Source of the DNA: Rhizobium sp. Q54
GTDB taxonomy: Bacteria > Pseudomonadota > Alphaproteobacteria > SHVZ01
Length of the DNA stretch: 64,000 nucleotides
Direction of reading: 5' to 3'
Assembly: GCA_945871425.1 (NCBI GenBank)
Contig: CAMBVS010000012.1
Span: 1-64,000 of the forward strand
Part shown: positions 36,349 through 45,612 of the stretch, piece by piece
Numbering within the stretch: the stretch's first letter is position 1
How the letters are laid out: each line of letters begins with the position of its first letter
Notes under the pieces: generated by a model
Told to the model about the DNA's origin: nothing
Database searches by the model: none
The model's input: the letters and a program-made list of their open reading frames with translations, nothing else
Position numbers and translations under genes: made by a program

Positions 36349-37095
36349 CTACTCCTGTGCCATGAACTTCTTGTAGTCGTCGATGACGTCGGCGACCGAG
36401 GCCTCGGTCAGCCTCTTGCCGTGCTCGGGCGAGGCCAGCGACGGGTCGGAGCCGATGCGGCCGTCGGGGAAGGTGCGGCGATAGTCCTCGGCGTCGTAGA
36501 AGCCGCGCTTGGCCTTGCCGGTCCACTGCATCTCCGCCTTCTTGATGAACTCCGGATAGGCGTATTGGGTGACTGAGACTTCGGAAGCGGTCGCGTGGCT
36601 GCCGTCCTTCTCGCCGAACAGGTCGCTCGCCAGCTTCTTGGTGCGCTCGCCCTCCCACCAGCCGCGCAAGAGACAGCGGATCGGCGGCGCGTTCGATCCG
36701 CGCTGGTAGCTGGACTCGGCGTAGATCTCGGAGAAGGCGGCCGTCGTGGTGGCGATGTTGCCGCCATGGCCGTTCAGGAAATAGAAGCGCTCGAAGCCGT
36801 GGCGGCGGAGCGAGCCGATATAGTCCTGGATCACCATCATCAGCGTCGATGGACGCAGCGCGATCGAGCCGGCGAAGGCCAGATGATGCTGCGCCATGCC
36901 GACCGAGATGGTGGGGCCGACCAGGATGTCCATCTCCTCGCCGACCTTCTTGCCGATGAACTCCGGGCAGATGGCGTCGGTGCCGATCAGCCCGTTCGGC
37001 CCGTGCTGCTCGGTCGAGCCGATCGGGATCAGGATGCCCGTGGACTTCTTCAGGTAGGACTCGACCTCGAACCAGGTGCAGAGATGCAGCAGCAT
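36349..37095 (-). CDS. Creatininase-family amidohydrolase
   Basis: This 248-residue protein has the creatininase metal-site motifs GILIPIGSTEQHGPNG (Glu-x-His), GTDAICPEF (Asp) and FYFLNGHGGN (His-Gly-Gly-Asn), and a Glu in the C-terminal GSHATASEVSVTQYAYPE block. Members open cyclic amides or formamides in creatinine, riboflavin/F420 or mycofactocin pathways; the substrate is unknown here. It is the first gene of a leftward pair with the PhnZ-like HD gene. Confidence 0.9.
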   Translation of the reverse strand: MLLHLCTWFEVESYLKKSTGILIPIGSTEQHGPNGLIGTDAICPEFIGKKVGEEMDILVGPTISVGMAQHHLAFAGSIALRPSTLMMVIQDYIGSLRRHGFERFYFLNGHGGNIATTTAAFSEIYAESSYQRGSNAPPIRCLLRGWWEGERTKKLASDLFGEKDGSHATASEVSVTQYAYPEFIKKAEMQWTGKAKRGFYDAEDYRRTFPDGRIGSDPSLASPEHGKRLTEASVADVIDDYKKFMAQE

Positions 37096-37173
37096 GGGAG
37101 CCTCGCGGTGGGAAAGTGGCCCGGAGCTTACGGGGGTGGAGGAGGGGGGAGCAAGAAAGTCGGCGCGGCCCGC

Positions 37174-38070
37174 TCACCGGCGGGCCGTGCAGATGTCCCG
37201 GACATGGCCGCGGAGCCATCGATGCGCCGGATCGGCGTCCAGCCGCGGGTGCCAGAGCAGCGAGACCGTGACCTCCGGCACCGGGACCGGAAGAGGGAAG
37301 CTGTGCATGCCCGCGCGCAGGTTGCCGGTGTGCCGCTCAGGCACGTTGGCGATCAGGTCGGACGCCCGGGCGAGCGCCAGTGCGGTCGCGAAGCCGCTGA
37401 CGGTCGCGGCGATCTGCCGTTCCAGCCCGAACGGCTCCAGGGCGTCGTCTATCCGCCCCTTGTCGAGGCCCTGCCGCGAGACGGAGATGTGCCGGCCGGC
37501 GGCATAGCGGGCTGGCGTGATCTTGCCCCGGCAGAGCGGGTGCCCCTTCCGCACGACGCCGATGAAGCGGTCCCGGAACAGGGCCTGCGCCCGCATCTCC
37601 GGGCCGATCTCCTTGCCGACGATGCCGGTCTCGAGGTCGACCGTTCCGTCGCGAAGCGGCCCGCTCTCCCTGTCGGTCTTCTGCAGGAAGCGCAGCCGCA
37701 CGCCGGGAGCCTCCTTGCCGACGCGGACGATCAGCTTAGGCCCGAAATTCTCGACGAAACCGTCCCGGGTCCGGAACGTGAACGTCCGGACCAGGCGCGC
37801 GAGGTCGAGCCTCTCGGCGGGACGCAGAACGGCCTTTGACTCGTCGACGAGCCGCCCGACCGGCTCGCGGAGTTCAAGGGCCCGGGGCGTCGGAACCAGG
37901 CCGCGCCCGGCCCTGACCAGCAGCGGATCGCCGGTCGCCTGGCGCAACCGCGCCAGCGCCCGGCTCATCGCCGAGGGGCTGAGCCGGAGCCGCTGGGCGG
38001 CACGCGCGACACTGCCTTCGGCCAGCAGCACGTCGAGGGTGACGAGCAGGTTGAGATCGAGCGCCGGCAT
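37174..38070 (-). CDS. LysR-family transcriptional regulator
   Basis: This 298-residue protein is of typical LTTR length. The N-terminal winged helix-turn-helix is DLNLLVTLDVLLAEGSVARAAQRLRLSPSAMSRALARLRQATGDPLLVRAGRGLVPTPRA in consecutive blocks. The remainder is the periplasmic-binding-like effector domain, with DGTVDLETGIVG and PLCRGKITPARYA. It is divergent from the MFS exporter at 38202 and probably controls it. A perfect 11-bp palindrome is in the intergenic region. Confidence 0.93.
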   Translation of the reverse strand: MPALDLNLLVTLDVLLAEGSVARAAQRLRLSPSAMSRALARLRQATGDPLLVRAGRGLVPTPRALELREPVGRLVDESKAVLRPAERLDLARLVRTFTFRTRDGFVENFGPKLIVRVGKEAPGVRLRFLQKTDRESGPLRDGTVDLETGIVGKEIGPEMRAQALFRDRFIGVVRKGHPLCRGKITPARYAAGRHISVSRQGLDKGRIDDALEPFGLERQIAATVSGFATALALARASDLIANVPERHTGNLRAGMHSFPLPVPVPEVTVSLLWHPRLDADPAHRWLRGHVRDICTARR

Positions 38071-38091
38071 GGTTTGAGCATAACTGAGATG

Positions 38092-38102
38092 GCGTTTAAC
38101 GC
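38092..38102. promoter_or_regulatory. Candidate LysR operator between lysR and the MFS gene
   Basis: GCGTTTAACGC at 38092-38102 is a perfect inverted repeat with a one-base centre. It sits 21 bp upstream of the LysR start in the divergent intergenic region, the usual place for an LTTR site. Confidence 0.4.
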
Positions 38103-38201
38103 ACGAATAGAATGCAAATGATGCGTCTTCCGCCCTATGAGAGGATCAGCCACGTTTCCGGCAGGCCCGTTCTTCGCGGGCCGCAGAAGGAAACGGAGAT
38201 C

Positions 38202-39632
38202 ATGTTGAAGCCAGTCACTGCGGGAGGCCCCGAGGCGGTCGCCGGAAATTCGGATCGCGCGCCTTCGGTCCGCCGGGTCCTCGCCGCCCTCTCGCTCCCT
38301 GTGCTGCTGTCCTCGCTCGGCATCAGCATCGCCAATGTCGGCCTGCCGACCCTGGCGGAGGCGTTCGACGCCTCTTTCCAGGAGGTCCAGTGGATCGTCA
38401 TCGCCTATCTTCTCGCCGTCACCACCCTGATCGTCGGCGTCGGACGGCTCGGCGACATGGTCGGACGCCGGCGCCTGCTGCTGGCAGGCATCGCCCTGTT
38501 CACGCTGGCCTCGGCGTTGAGCGGCCTCGCGCCGACGCTCGGGCTGCTGATTGCCACCCGGGCGGCGCAGGGCCTCGGCGCGGCCGTGATGATGGCCCTC
38601 GCTATGGCGCTCGTCGGCGAGACGGTTCCGAAGGCCAAGACCGGCAGCGCCATGGGGCTGCTCGGCACCATGTCCGCGATCGGCACCGCGCTCGGCCCGT
38701 CGCTCGGCGGCCTCCTGATCGCGGGGATCGGCTGGCAGGCGATCTTCCTGGTCAAGGTGCCGCTCGGCCTCCTGACCCTGTATCTCGCGCATCGCCACCT
38801 GCCGCTCGATCGCCAGGGACCGAAGACCGATAGGTCTGGCTTCGATAGTCTCGGCATGCTCCTGCTCGCCTTGACGCTCGCGGCCTATGCGCTGGCGATG
38901 ACACTCGGGCGCGGCGGCTTCGGGGCGCTCAACGGGGTGCTTCTGGCGGCCGCCGCCATCGGTGCCGCTCTCTTCGTGCGAACCGAGGCGAGGGCGGCAA
39001 CACCCCTGGTCCGACTGGCGATGCTGCGCGACCCGGTGCTGACGGCGGGCCTCGCCACGACCGCGCTCGTCTCGACGGTAATGATGACGACGCTGGTGGT
39101 TGGGCCGTTCTTCCTCTCTCATGCGCTCGGGCTGGACGCCATGCTCGTCGGACTGGTCCTGTCGGTCGGCCCGCTGGTTGCGGCGCTCTCCGGCGTGCCG
39201 GCCGGTCGCCTCGTGGATCGCTTCGGCACGCAGCGCATGACCGTCGTGGGGCTCACCGGGATCGCGGCCGGTTCCTTCATGCTGTCCGTGTCGCCGGCGA
39301 CGCTCGGGACAACCGGATATGTCGGTCCTCTCGTTGTCGTCACCGCGGGCTACGCGCTGTTCCAGGCGGCCAACAACACCGCCGTCATGGCGGATGTCGG
39401 GCCGGACCGGCGGGGCGTCGTCTCCGGCCTGCTCAACCTGTCGCGCAATCTCGGGCTGATCACCGGCGCATCAGCCATGGGCGCGGTGTTCGCATTCGTC
39501 TCGGCGACGACCGATACCGCGACCGGGATGCGGATCGCCTTCGCCGTCGCGGCGGCCTTGATCGTCGGCGCGCTCGCCATCGCGGTCGGCAGCCGGGGCC
39601 GCCGGGCGACCGCAATCCGAGCCGGGGGTTGA
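38202..39632 (+). CDS. MFS (DHA2/EmrB-type) drug exporter
   Basis: ATG 38202 behind GAAGGAAACGGAG gives 476 residues. The protein has about 14 membrane helices, motif A as GRLGDMVGRRRLLLAG, the ISIANVGLPTLAEAF start characteristic of DHA2 proteins, QWIVIAYLLAV, and motif C as GTALGPSLGGLL. It is predicted to export hydrophobic compounds by proton antiport at the inner membrane. It is controlled, by arrangement, by the divergent LysR protein. Confidence 0.9.
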   Translation: MLKPVTAGGPEAVAGNSDRAPSVRRVLAALSLPVLLSSLGISIANVGLPTLAEAFDASFQEVQWIVIAYLLAVTTLIVGVGRLGDMVGRRRLLLAGIALFTLASALSGLAPTLGLLIATRAAQGLGAAVMMALAMALVGETVPKAKTGSAMGLLGTMSAIGTALGPSLGGLLIAGIGWQAIFLVKVPLGLLTLYLAHRHLPLDRQGPKTDRSGFDSLGMLLLALTLAAYALAMTLGRGGFGALNGVLLAAAAIGAALFVRTEARAATPLVRLAMLRDPVLTAGLATTALVSTVMMTTLVVGPFFLSHALGLDAMLVGLVLSVGPLVAALSGVPAGRLVDRFGTQRMTVVGLTGIAAGSFMLSVSPATLGTTGYVGPLVVVTAGYALFQAANNTAVMADVGPDRRGVVSGLLNLSRNLGLITGASAMGAVFAFVSATTDTATGMRIAFAVAAALIVGALAIAVGSRGRRATAIRAGG

Positions 39633-39663
39633 GTCTGAAGAGAGGCGTGCTAGCGTTCGCCCC

Positions 39664-40683
39664 ATGACCCAATCCCAGAACCGCCGCATCCTGCTCGCCT
39701 CGCGTCCCGTGGGCTGGCCGGAGCCCGCAAACTTCCGTCACGTGACCGAGGCGATCCCGGAGCCGGGACCGAAGGAGGTGCTGGTCCGCGCCCTCTGGCT
39801 CTCGGTCGATCCCTACATGCGCGGGCGCATGAGCGCCGCCAAGTCCTACGCCAAGCCGGTCGAGATCGGCGAGGTGATGACCGGCGGCATGGTCGGCCAG
39901 GTGGCGAAGTCGAACCACCCGGGCTTCAAGCCGGGCGACATCGTCGAGGGCTCGATGGGGTGGCAGGACTACGCCGCCGTCGATGGCGCGATCCTGCGCA
40001 AGATCGACCCCAAGCTGGCGCCGATCCAGACCGCGCTCGGTGTGCTGGGCATGCCGGGGATGACCGCCTATTTCGCACTGCTCGAGGTCTGCCAGCCCAA
40101 GGCCGGCGACACCGTCGTGGTCTCGGGCGCGGCCGGCGCGGTCGGCCAGATCGTCGGCCAGATCGCCAGGATCAACGGCTGCCGGGTCGTCGGCATCGCC
40201 GGCGGCGACGACAAGCTGGCCTACATCCAGCGCGAGCTCGGGTTCGATGCGATCATCAACTACAAGACCACGAACGATATGACGGCGGCGGTACGAGCAG
40301 CCTGTCCCAACGGCGTCGACGTCTATTTCGACAATGTCGGCGGGCCGGTCACCGACGCCGTCTTCAACAACCTGGCCTTCAAGTCCCGCATCGTCATCTG
40401 CGGCCAGATCAGCCAGTACAATCTCGACAAGCCCGACCTCGGGCCGCGGAACCTCCGCTACATGCTGGTCAACCGCGCCCGCATGGAGGGTTTCCTGGTG
40501 TTCGACTGGCGCGACCGCTATCCCGAGGCGATCAAGCGCATCGCCGGCTGGCTGAAGGACGGCCGGATCAAGTATTCCGAGCACGTGACCGAGGGCCTGG
40601 AGAAGACGCCGGACGCCTTCATCGCCATGCTCAAGGGCGCCAATCTCGGCAAGGCGCTGATGAAGGTCGCCGATCCGGCATGA
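39664..40683 (+). CDS. NADP-dependent MDR-family oxidoreductase (prostaglandin-reductase/CurA-like)
   Basis: This 339-residue zinc-free medium-chain dehydrogenase has LWLSVDPYMRGRM and EIGEVMTGGMVG, typical of the PTGR/CurA/YncB branch. The nucleotide-binding block is VVVSGAAGAVGQIVGQIARI and VVGIAGGDDKLAYI, and VDVYFDNVGGPVTDAVF follows. It reduces activated C=C bonds of enones with NADPH. Its position between an exporter and an AlkA-type glycosylase suggests a general detoxification role, but this is not more than context. Confidence 0.92.
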   Translation: MTQSQNRRILLASRPVGWPEPANFRHVTEAIPEPGPKEVLVRALWLSVDPYMRGRMSAAKSYAKPVEIGEVMTGGMVGQVAKSNHPGFKPGDIVEGSMGWQDYAAVDGAILRKIDPKLAPIQTALGVLGMPGMTAYFALLEVCQPKAGDTVVVSGAAGAVGQIVGQIARINGCRVVGIAGGDDKLAYIQRELGFDAIINYKTTNDMTAAVRAACPNGVDVYFDNVGGPVTDAVFNNLAFKSRIVICGQISQYNLDKPDLGPRNLRYMLVNRARMEGFLVFDWRDRYPEAIKRIAGWLKDGRIKYSEHVTEGLEKTPDAFIAMLKGANLGKALMKVADPA

Positions 40684-40687
40684 CGGC

Positions 40688-41317
40688 GTGTCGATGATCG
40701 CTCCCAAGAGCGATCGTGCGTTCCTCTCGGGCCTGAAGCGCATCGCCGCTTCAGACCCGGACGTCGGACGTGCGTTCGCGACGCATGGACGCCCGCCGTT
40801 CCGCCGGATCGAGCCCGGCTACGCCGCGCTGCTGCGCATCCTGGTCGGCCAGCAGGTCTCGACCCAGTCGGCGGCGGCGATATGGAGGCGGGCCACCGAC
40901 CGTCTCGGGCCTTCGCCGACAGCGGAAGCGCTGCTCGGTGCCAGCGACGAGGAGCTGCGCGGATTCGGTTTCTCCGGCTCCAAGATCGTCTACAGCCGCG
41001 CCCTGGCACGCGAGATCGCCGAGGGACGCCTCGACCTCGACCACGTTCATCGCAGCCCCGACGACGAGGCGATGGCGATGCTGACCCGGATGAAGGGGAT
41101 CGGTCCGTGGACGGCGCAGGTCTACCTCCTGTTCGCGCTCGGCCGGCCCGATGTCTTTCCGGCTGCCGACCTGGCGCTGCTGATCGCCTATCAGCGGATC
41201 AAGGGAGCCGAGATCCGCCCCGATCCGAAGCGGATGGCCGATCTGGCCGAGGCCTGGCGTCCCTGGCGCGGCGCGGTGGCGCACCTCCTGTGGCATGTCT
41301 ATAAGCAGCCGCTGTGA
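40688..41317 (+). CDS. alkA: DNA-3-methyladenine glycosylase II-type (AlkA) repair enzyme
   Basis: This 209-residue protein starts at GTG 40688, 5 bp after the previous stop (ATG 40694 is an alternative). It has the helix-hairpin-helix/GPD core: LRILVGQQVSTQSAAAIW, LTRMKGIGPWTAQVYLLF, and FPAADLALLIAYQRI whose Asp is the catalytic residue. It lacks the large N-terminal domain of E. coli AlkA, as do many short bacterial homologues. It excises alkylated purines. Its stop overlaps the start of the MATE gene by 4 bp. Confidence 0.9.
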   Translation: MSMIAPKSDRAFLSGLKRIAASDPDVGRAFATHGRPPFRRIEPGYAALLRILVGQQVSTQSAAAIWRRATDRLGPSPTAEALLGASDEELRGFGFSGSKIVYSRALAREIAEGRLDLDHVHRSPDDEAMAMLTRMKGIGPWTAQVYLLFALGRPDVFPAADLALLIAYQRIKGAEIRPDPKRMADLAEAWRPWRGAVAHLLWHVYKQPL

Positions 41318-42639
41318 CTCCCTTACCTGCGACGACCTGGGCGCGCGCCGGCGCCATCTTCAGGCTTGCCGTGCCGGTCATGCTGACCCGGCTCGGGATC
41401 CTGATGTTCGCCACCATCGACACGCTGATGCTGGGGCGGCTCTCGGCCGAGGAGCTGGCCTACTTCGCCATCAGCGTGCCGCCGCAGGTGACGGTGATTA
41501 CCGTCAGCTACGGCCTCTTCTCCGGCACGCTGGTGCTGATCGCCCAGGCGCGCGGCGCCGGGCGGCTCGAGGAGATCGGCCACGTCTTCAAGATCGCCTC
41601 GGCGATGGCGGTGGGCTTGAGCATCGTCGTCGCCTATCTCCTGATGCCGGGCGAAGGGGTCCTCCTCCTGCTCGGCCAGTCGCCGGAGATCGCAGCAGGT
41701 GGCGGCCGGGCGGTCGAGACCTTCGTCATCGGCCTGCCGGCGGTCCTGCTCGCCGCGGTCGCCTCGACCTTGCTGGAAGCGATGGGCCGTCCGCGCGTCG
41801 TGCTGGCGACGGTCATCGGCGGTCTCATTCTTAAAGTCGGCCTCAACTGGTGGCTGCTCGAAGCCGGCGGTGCGGCCGCCGCCAACCTCACGACCTCGAT
41901 CGCGCGCTGGGGCATGTACCTGGCGCTGCTCGCCTACATCCTGCTGACGCCGGCGTTCTCTCCCCTCGGTCTCTACACCCGCGTCGTCGGCAAGAAGCGG
42001 CTCACCCTGGTTCTTCTCAAGCTCGGCCTGCCGTCGGGCCTCTCGCAGGGGCTGGAGTCCTCGGCCTTCGGCGCGATGACGGTCTTCGCCGGCTGGCTCG
42101 GCTCGCATGCGCTCGGCAGCTACCAGATCGCGCTCAATCTGGTGGCGATGGCGTTTATGATGGCGTTGGGGCTCGCGACCGCGACCTCGGTCCATGTCGG
42201 CATGGCCTATGGCGCTGGCAACCGTGCCGCGGCCGAGTCGGCGGGCTGGCTCGGCACCGCCATGGTCATCCTCTACACGGCCGCCATCGGCGTCTTCTTC
42301 TGGGTCTTCCACCAGGACATCGCCGGCCTCTACGCCAGCGATCCGGCCCTGGTCGAGGCGGCGGGCGTCGCGATCGTGATCGCCGCCTTCATCCTGATTC
42401 CGGATGGAATCCAGGGCGTGCTGATGGGCGCGCTCCGCGGCTTCGGCGACGTCAACTGGCCGTCGGCGATGCATCTCGTCAGCTTCTGGGTGGTGACGGT
42501 GCCGATCGCGCACTACTGGGCCTTCTCTCGCGGCTGGGGCACCGACGGGCTTCTCTGGGGTCTGGTCGCCGGGCTCGCCTGCGCGTCCGTCCTGCTGGGC
42601 GTGCGTTTCGCCCAGGTCTCCCGCCGGCCGGTCGGCTGA
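41314..42639 (+). CDS. MATE-family efflux transporter (second)
   Basis: This 441-residue protein starts at GTG 41314, overlapping the alkA 3' end by 4 bp. Twelve membrane helices are arranged in two halves, with AIFRLAVPVMLTRLGILMFATIDTLMLGRLSAEELAYFAI and LLKLGLPSGLSQGLESSAFGAMTVFAGWLGSHALGSYQIALNL as the paired N-terminal blocks. The NorM-type proportions suggest a cation/drug exporter. It differs from the MATE at 29510. Coupling to alkA suggests both answer alkylating or toxic compounds, but that is inference. Confidence 0.92.
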   Translation: MTPLPATTWARAGAIFRLAVPVMLTRLGILMFATIDTLMLGRLSAEELAYFAISVPPQVTVITVSYGLFSGTLVLIAQARGAGRLEEIGHVFKIASAMAVGLSIVVAYLLMPGEGVLLLLGQSPEIAAGGGRAVETFVIGLPAVLLAAVASTLLEAMGRPRVVLATVIGGLILKVGLNWWLLEAGGAAAANLTTSIARWGMYLALLAYILLTPAFSPLGLYTRVVGKKRLTLVLLKLGLPSGLSQGLESSAFGAMTVFAGWLGSHALGSYQIALNLVAMAFMMALGLATATSVHVGMAYGAGNRAAAESAGWLGTAMVILYTAAIGVFFWVFHQDIAGLYASDPALVEAAGVAIVIAAFILIPDGIQGVLMGALRGFGDVNWPSAMHLVSFWVVTVPIAHYWAFSRGWGTDGLLWGLVAGLACASVLLGVRFAQVSRRPVG

Positions 42640-42655
42640 CGTAAAGTCCGGCGCG

Positions 42656-44761
42656 ATGACCCCAACCCAGATCCTTCCGAGCGACTCGACGTCGGACGGC
42701 CGGCTGCTCAAGGCGGCGCTCGACAGCGTCGCCCAGGGCTTCGCCGTGTTCGATGCGGCGCGGACGCTGCAGGTGTGGAACGGCCGATTCTTCGAGCTGC
42801 TGGACCTGCCCGAGGATCTGCGCCGGCGCGGGATCGCGCTGGCCGATCTCTTCCGTCCGCTGGTCGAGCGCGGCGACTTCGGTCCGGGCGAACCGGAGGA
42901 GACCCTCGCGCGCGAGGTCGAGCGGCTGTTCCAGCCGCCGGAGCCGGCGCATTTCCACTTGGTGCCGGGCGGGCGCGTGGTCGAACGCCTGCTGGCGCCG
43001 ATGGCGGTCGGCGGCTTCGTCGTGACGCTGAGCGATGCGACCGAGCGCCGCCAGTCCGAGCTCAGGCTGATGGAGAGCGAGGAGCGCTATGCGCTGGCCT
43101 CGGCCGGTGCCAATGACGGGCTCTGGGACTGGAATCTCTCGACCAACCGGCTCTACTTCTCCTCGCGCTGGAAGCGGATGCTGGCGGTGCCGGAGGACGA
43201 GATCGGCGACGAGCCGTCCGAATGGCTCGACCGCGTCCATGCCGACGACATCGAACGGCTGTCGGCGCTGCTCGAAAGCCACCTGACGGGCACGACCCCG
43301 CATTTCGAATGCGAGCACAGGATCCGCCGCGGCGTCGACGACTATGTCTGGGTCCTGGCGCGGGGCCTCGCCGTCCGCGACGGCCTCGGGCGCGCCACCC
43401 GCTTCGCCGGCTCGCTCACCGACGTCACCGACCGCAAGTACCAGGAGGCGCAGGCGGTCCACGACGCGCTGCACGACCCGCTGACCCAGCTTTCGAACCG
43501 CGCGCTGTTCCTCGACCGCGTCGCCCAGTCGCTGGCGCGCGCCAGGCGGTCGGGTATGGGACGCTTCGCCGTCCTCTGCCTCGACCTCGACCGCTTCAAG
43601 CTGGTCAACGATTCACTCGGCCATCGCCAGGGCGACGAGCTCCTGGCCGCGGTCGGCCGGCGCCTGGTCGAAATCGTGGGCTCGGGCGAGACGGTGGCCC
43701 GGCTCGGCGGCGACGAGTTCGCCATCCTGGTCGACGAGGTGGCAGGGCCGGTCGAGGCGCGGGCCCTGGCGGAACGCCTGCTGGCCGATCTCGGCAAGCC
43801 CATTGCCGTCGACGGCCGCAGCCTCGTCGTCACCGGCTCGGTCGGGCTCGCGCTCTTCGACCAGGTCTACGAGCGGCCCGAGGACATGATGCGGGACGCC
43901 GAGCTCGCCATGTACCGGGCGAAGGCGCTGGGCAAGGCCAGGGCCGAGCTGTTCCATCCGAGCCTGCACAGCCATGCCGTTCATCTGCTCACCCTCGAGA
44001 ACGATCTCCGCCACGCCATCGGCCGGAACGAGCTGCAGCTGTTCTTCCAGCCGATCATCTTCCTGAAGACCGGTCGCATCGCCGGTTTCGAGGCGCTGGT
44101 GCGCTGGCGCCATCCGAGGCGCGGCCTGCTGGGGCCCGTCGAGTTCATCACGCTCGCCGAGGAGACCGGCATGATCGGGCAGATCGGTGCCTGGGTGCTG
44201 GAGGAGGCGTGCCGGCGCTTGCGCGACTGGCAGAAGCGCTACCCTTCAGATCCCCAGCTGACCGTCAGCGTCAACCTCTCGATCCGCCAGTTCAACCAGA
44301 TCGACCTGGTGACTGAGATCGTCGAGACGCTGGCACGCTCGGGCTGGCGGGGCGGCCGGCTGAAGCTCGAGCTGACCGAGACCGCCCTGATGCAGAACGC
44401 CACCCGCGCCGCCCACATCCTGCGTCAGCTCAAGGCCGCGGACATCGACGTCTCGCTCGACGACTTCGGCACCGGCTACTCGTCCTTGAGCTATCTCCAC
44501 GCGCTGCCCTTCGACACGCTCAAGATCGACAAGTCCTTCGTCGCCGGCATGGCCGAGCGGTCCAAGCTGGAGATCGTCCGCGCCATCCTGCTGCTCGCGC
44601 ATAATCTGAAGATGGACGTGGTCGCAGAGGGCGTGGAGACCATCGAGCAGCTGGCGCAGCTGCGCGCGCTCGACTGCGAATACGCCCAAGGCTATCTCTT
44701 CGCCCCGCCGCTCGATGCCGAGGCCGCCGAGAAGCTCCTCTCCGAAAACCGGAAGTGGTGA
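42656..44761 (+). CDS. PAS-PAS-GGDEF-EAL diguanylate cyclase/phosphodiesterase
   Basis: This 701-residue protein has no membrane segment. Residues ~15-130 form a PAS_7-like domain (LDSVAQGFAVFDAARTLQVWN). Residues ~140-260 form a PAS_3/PAC domain (SEERYALASAGANDGLWDWNLS, FAGSLTDVTDRK). The GGDEF domain has DLDRFKLVNDSLGHRQGDELL and RLGGDEFAIL, intact. The EAL domain has FEALVRW, EETGMIGQIGAWVLEEACRRL, LELTETALM, and SLDDFGTGYSSLSYL, also intact. Both activities could be retained, so it is a bifunctional c-di-GMP enzyme with cytoplasmic sensing. It converges on the ABC importer operon. Confidence 0.95.
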   Translation: MTPTQILPSDSTSDGRLLKAALDSVAQGFAVFDAARTLQVWNGRFFELLDLPEDLRRRGIALADLFRPLVERGDFGPGEPEETLAREVERLFQPPEPAHFHLVPGGRVVERLLAPMAVGGFVVTLSDATERRQSELRLMESEERYALASAGANDGLWDWNLSTNRLYFSSRWKRMLAVPEDEIGDEPSEWLDRVHADDIERLSALLESHLTGTTPHFECEHRIRRGVDDYVWVLARGLAVRDGLGRATRFAGSLTDVTDRKYQEAQAVHDALHDPLTQLSNRALFLDRVAQSLARARRSGMGRFAVLCLDLDRFKLVNDSLGHRQGDELLAAVGRRLVEIVGSGETVARLGGDEFAILVDEVAGPVEARALAERLLADLGKPIAVDGRSLVVTGSVGLALFDQVYERPEDMMRDAELAMYRAKALGKARAELFHPSLHSHAVHLLTLENDLRHAIGRNELQLFFQPIIFLKTGRIAGFEALVRWRHPRRGLLGPVEFITLAEETGMIGQIGAWVLEEACRRLRDWQKRYPSDPQLTVSVNLSIRQFNQIDLVTEIVETLARSGWRGGRLKLELTETALMQNATRAAHILRQLKAADIDVSLDDFGTGYSSLSYLHALPFDTLKIDKSFVAGMAERSKLEIVRAILLLAHNLKMDVVAEGVETIEQLAQLRALDCEYAQGYLFAPPLDAEAAEKLLSENRKW

Positions 44762-44780
44762 GGCCGGTCCGGCCGCTGCC

Positions 44781-45599
44781 TTAGCGCAGCACGCCGTGGA
44801 AGCGGCCGAGGAAGCTGCGGAGCCGCTCGGACTTCGGGTTCTTCAGGATCTCCGACGGGGGGCCCTGCTCGGCGATGCGCCCGCCGTCCATGAAGACGAC
44901 GCGGGTCGCGATCGAGCTGACGAACAGCATCTCGTGGCTGACCACCAGCATGGTCATGCCGCTCTTCGCCAGGTCCTGCATCACCGTCAGCACCTCGCCT
45001 ACCAGCTCGGGATCCAGCGCCGAGGTCACCTCGTCGAACAGCACCAGCCTCGGATCCATCGAGACCGCGCGCGCGATGGCGACCCGCTGCTGCTGGCCGC
45101 CGGAGAGCTGGTAGGGGTAGTGGTCCTTGCGGTCGGAGAGTCCGACGCGCTCGAGCCAGCGGTCGGCGATGGCGCCGGCCTCGGCCTTGCTCTTCCCCCT
45201 CACCTTGGTCAGGCCGAGCATGATGTTGGCGCGCGCGGTCAGATGCGGGAACAGATTGAAGCTCTGGAACACCATGCCGATGTCGGCGCGCTGGCGGACC
45301 ACGGTCGCTTCCGGCAGCCGCAGCCGCCGGCCGCCCTCCTCGTGATAGCCGATCGGCTCGCCGCCGACGCGGATGGTGCCGGCCTGGTATTCCTCCAGCA
45401 TGTTGACGCAGCGGAGGAAGGTGGTCTTGCCCGAGCCACTGGCGCCGATCAGCGCCACCACCTCGCCCTTGGCCACGTCGATGTCGATGCCCTTCAGCAC
45501 CTCGACGTCGCCGAAGCGCTTGTGGATGTCGCGGGCGCTCAGGACGAGGCTGCCGTCATGTCCGTTCGCCGATGCCGCGGTCGTGCTCATGGGCCGCAA
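44781..45599 (-). CDS. Polar amino-acid ABC transporter ATP-binding protein (GlnQ/HisP-type)
   Basis: This 272-residue protein is the last gene of a four-gene operon. The Walker A is IGASGSGKTTFLRC, the ABC signature is LSGGQQQRVAIARA, and the Walker B is PRLVLFDEVTSALDPE. The SLNLF-like FQSFNLFPHLTARANIM block is that of PAAT-family ATPases. It powers import by the two permeases upstream in the operon. Its N-terminus carries a 20-residue Thr/Ala/Asn-rich extension before the ABC domain. Confidence 0.94.
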   Translation of the reverse strand: MRPMSTTAASANGHDGSLVLSARDIHKRFGDVEVLKGIDIDVAKGEVVALIGASGSGKTTFLRCVNMLEEYQAGTIRVGGEPIGYHEEGGRRLRLPEATVVRQRADIGMVFQSFNLFPHLTARANIMLGLTKVRGKSKAEAGAIADRWLERVGLSDRKDHYPYQLSGGQQQRVAIARAVSMDPRLVLFDEVTSALDPELVGEVLTVMQDLAKSGMTMLVVSHEMLFVSSIATRVVFMDGGRIAEQGPPSEILKNPKSERLRSFLGRFHGVLR

Positions 45600-45612
45600 G
45601 TCCCTTCCGAGA

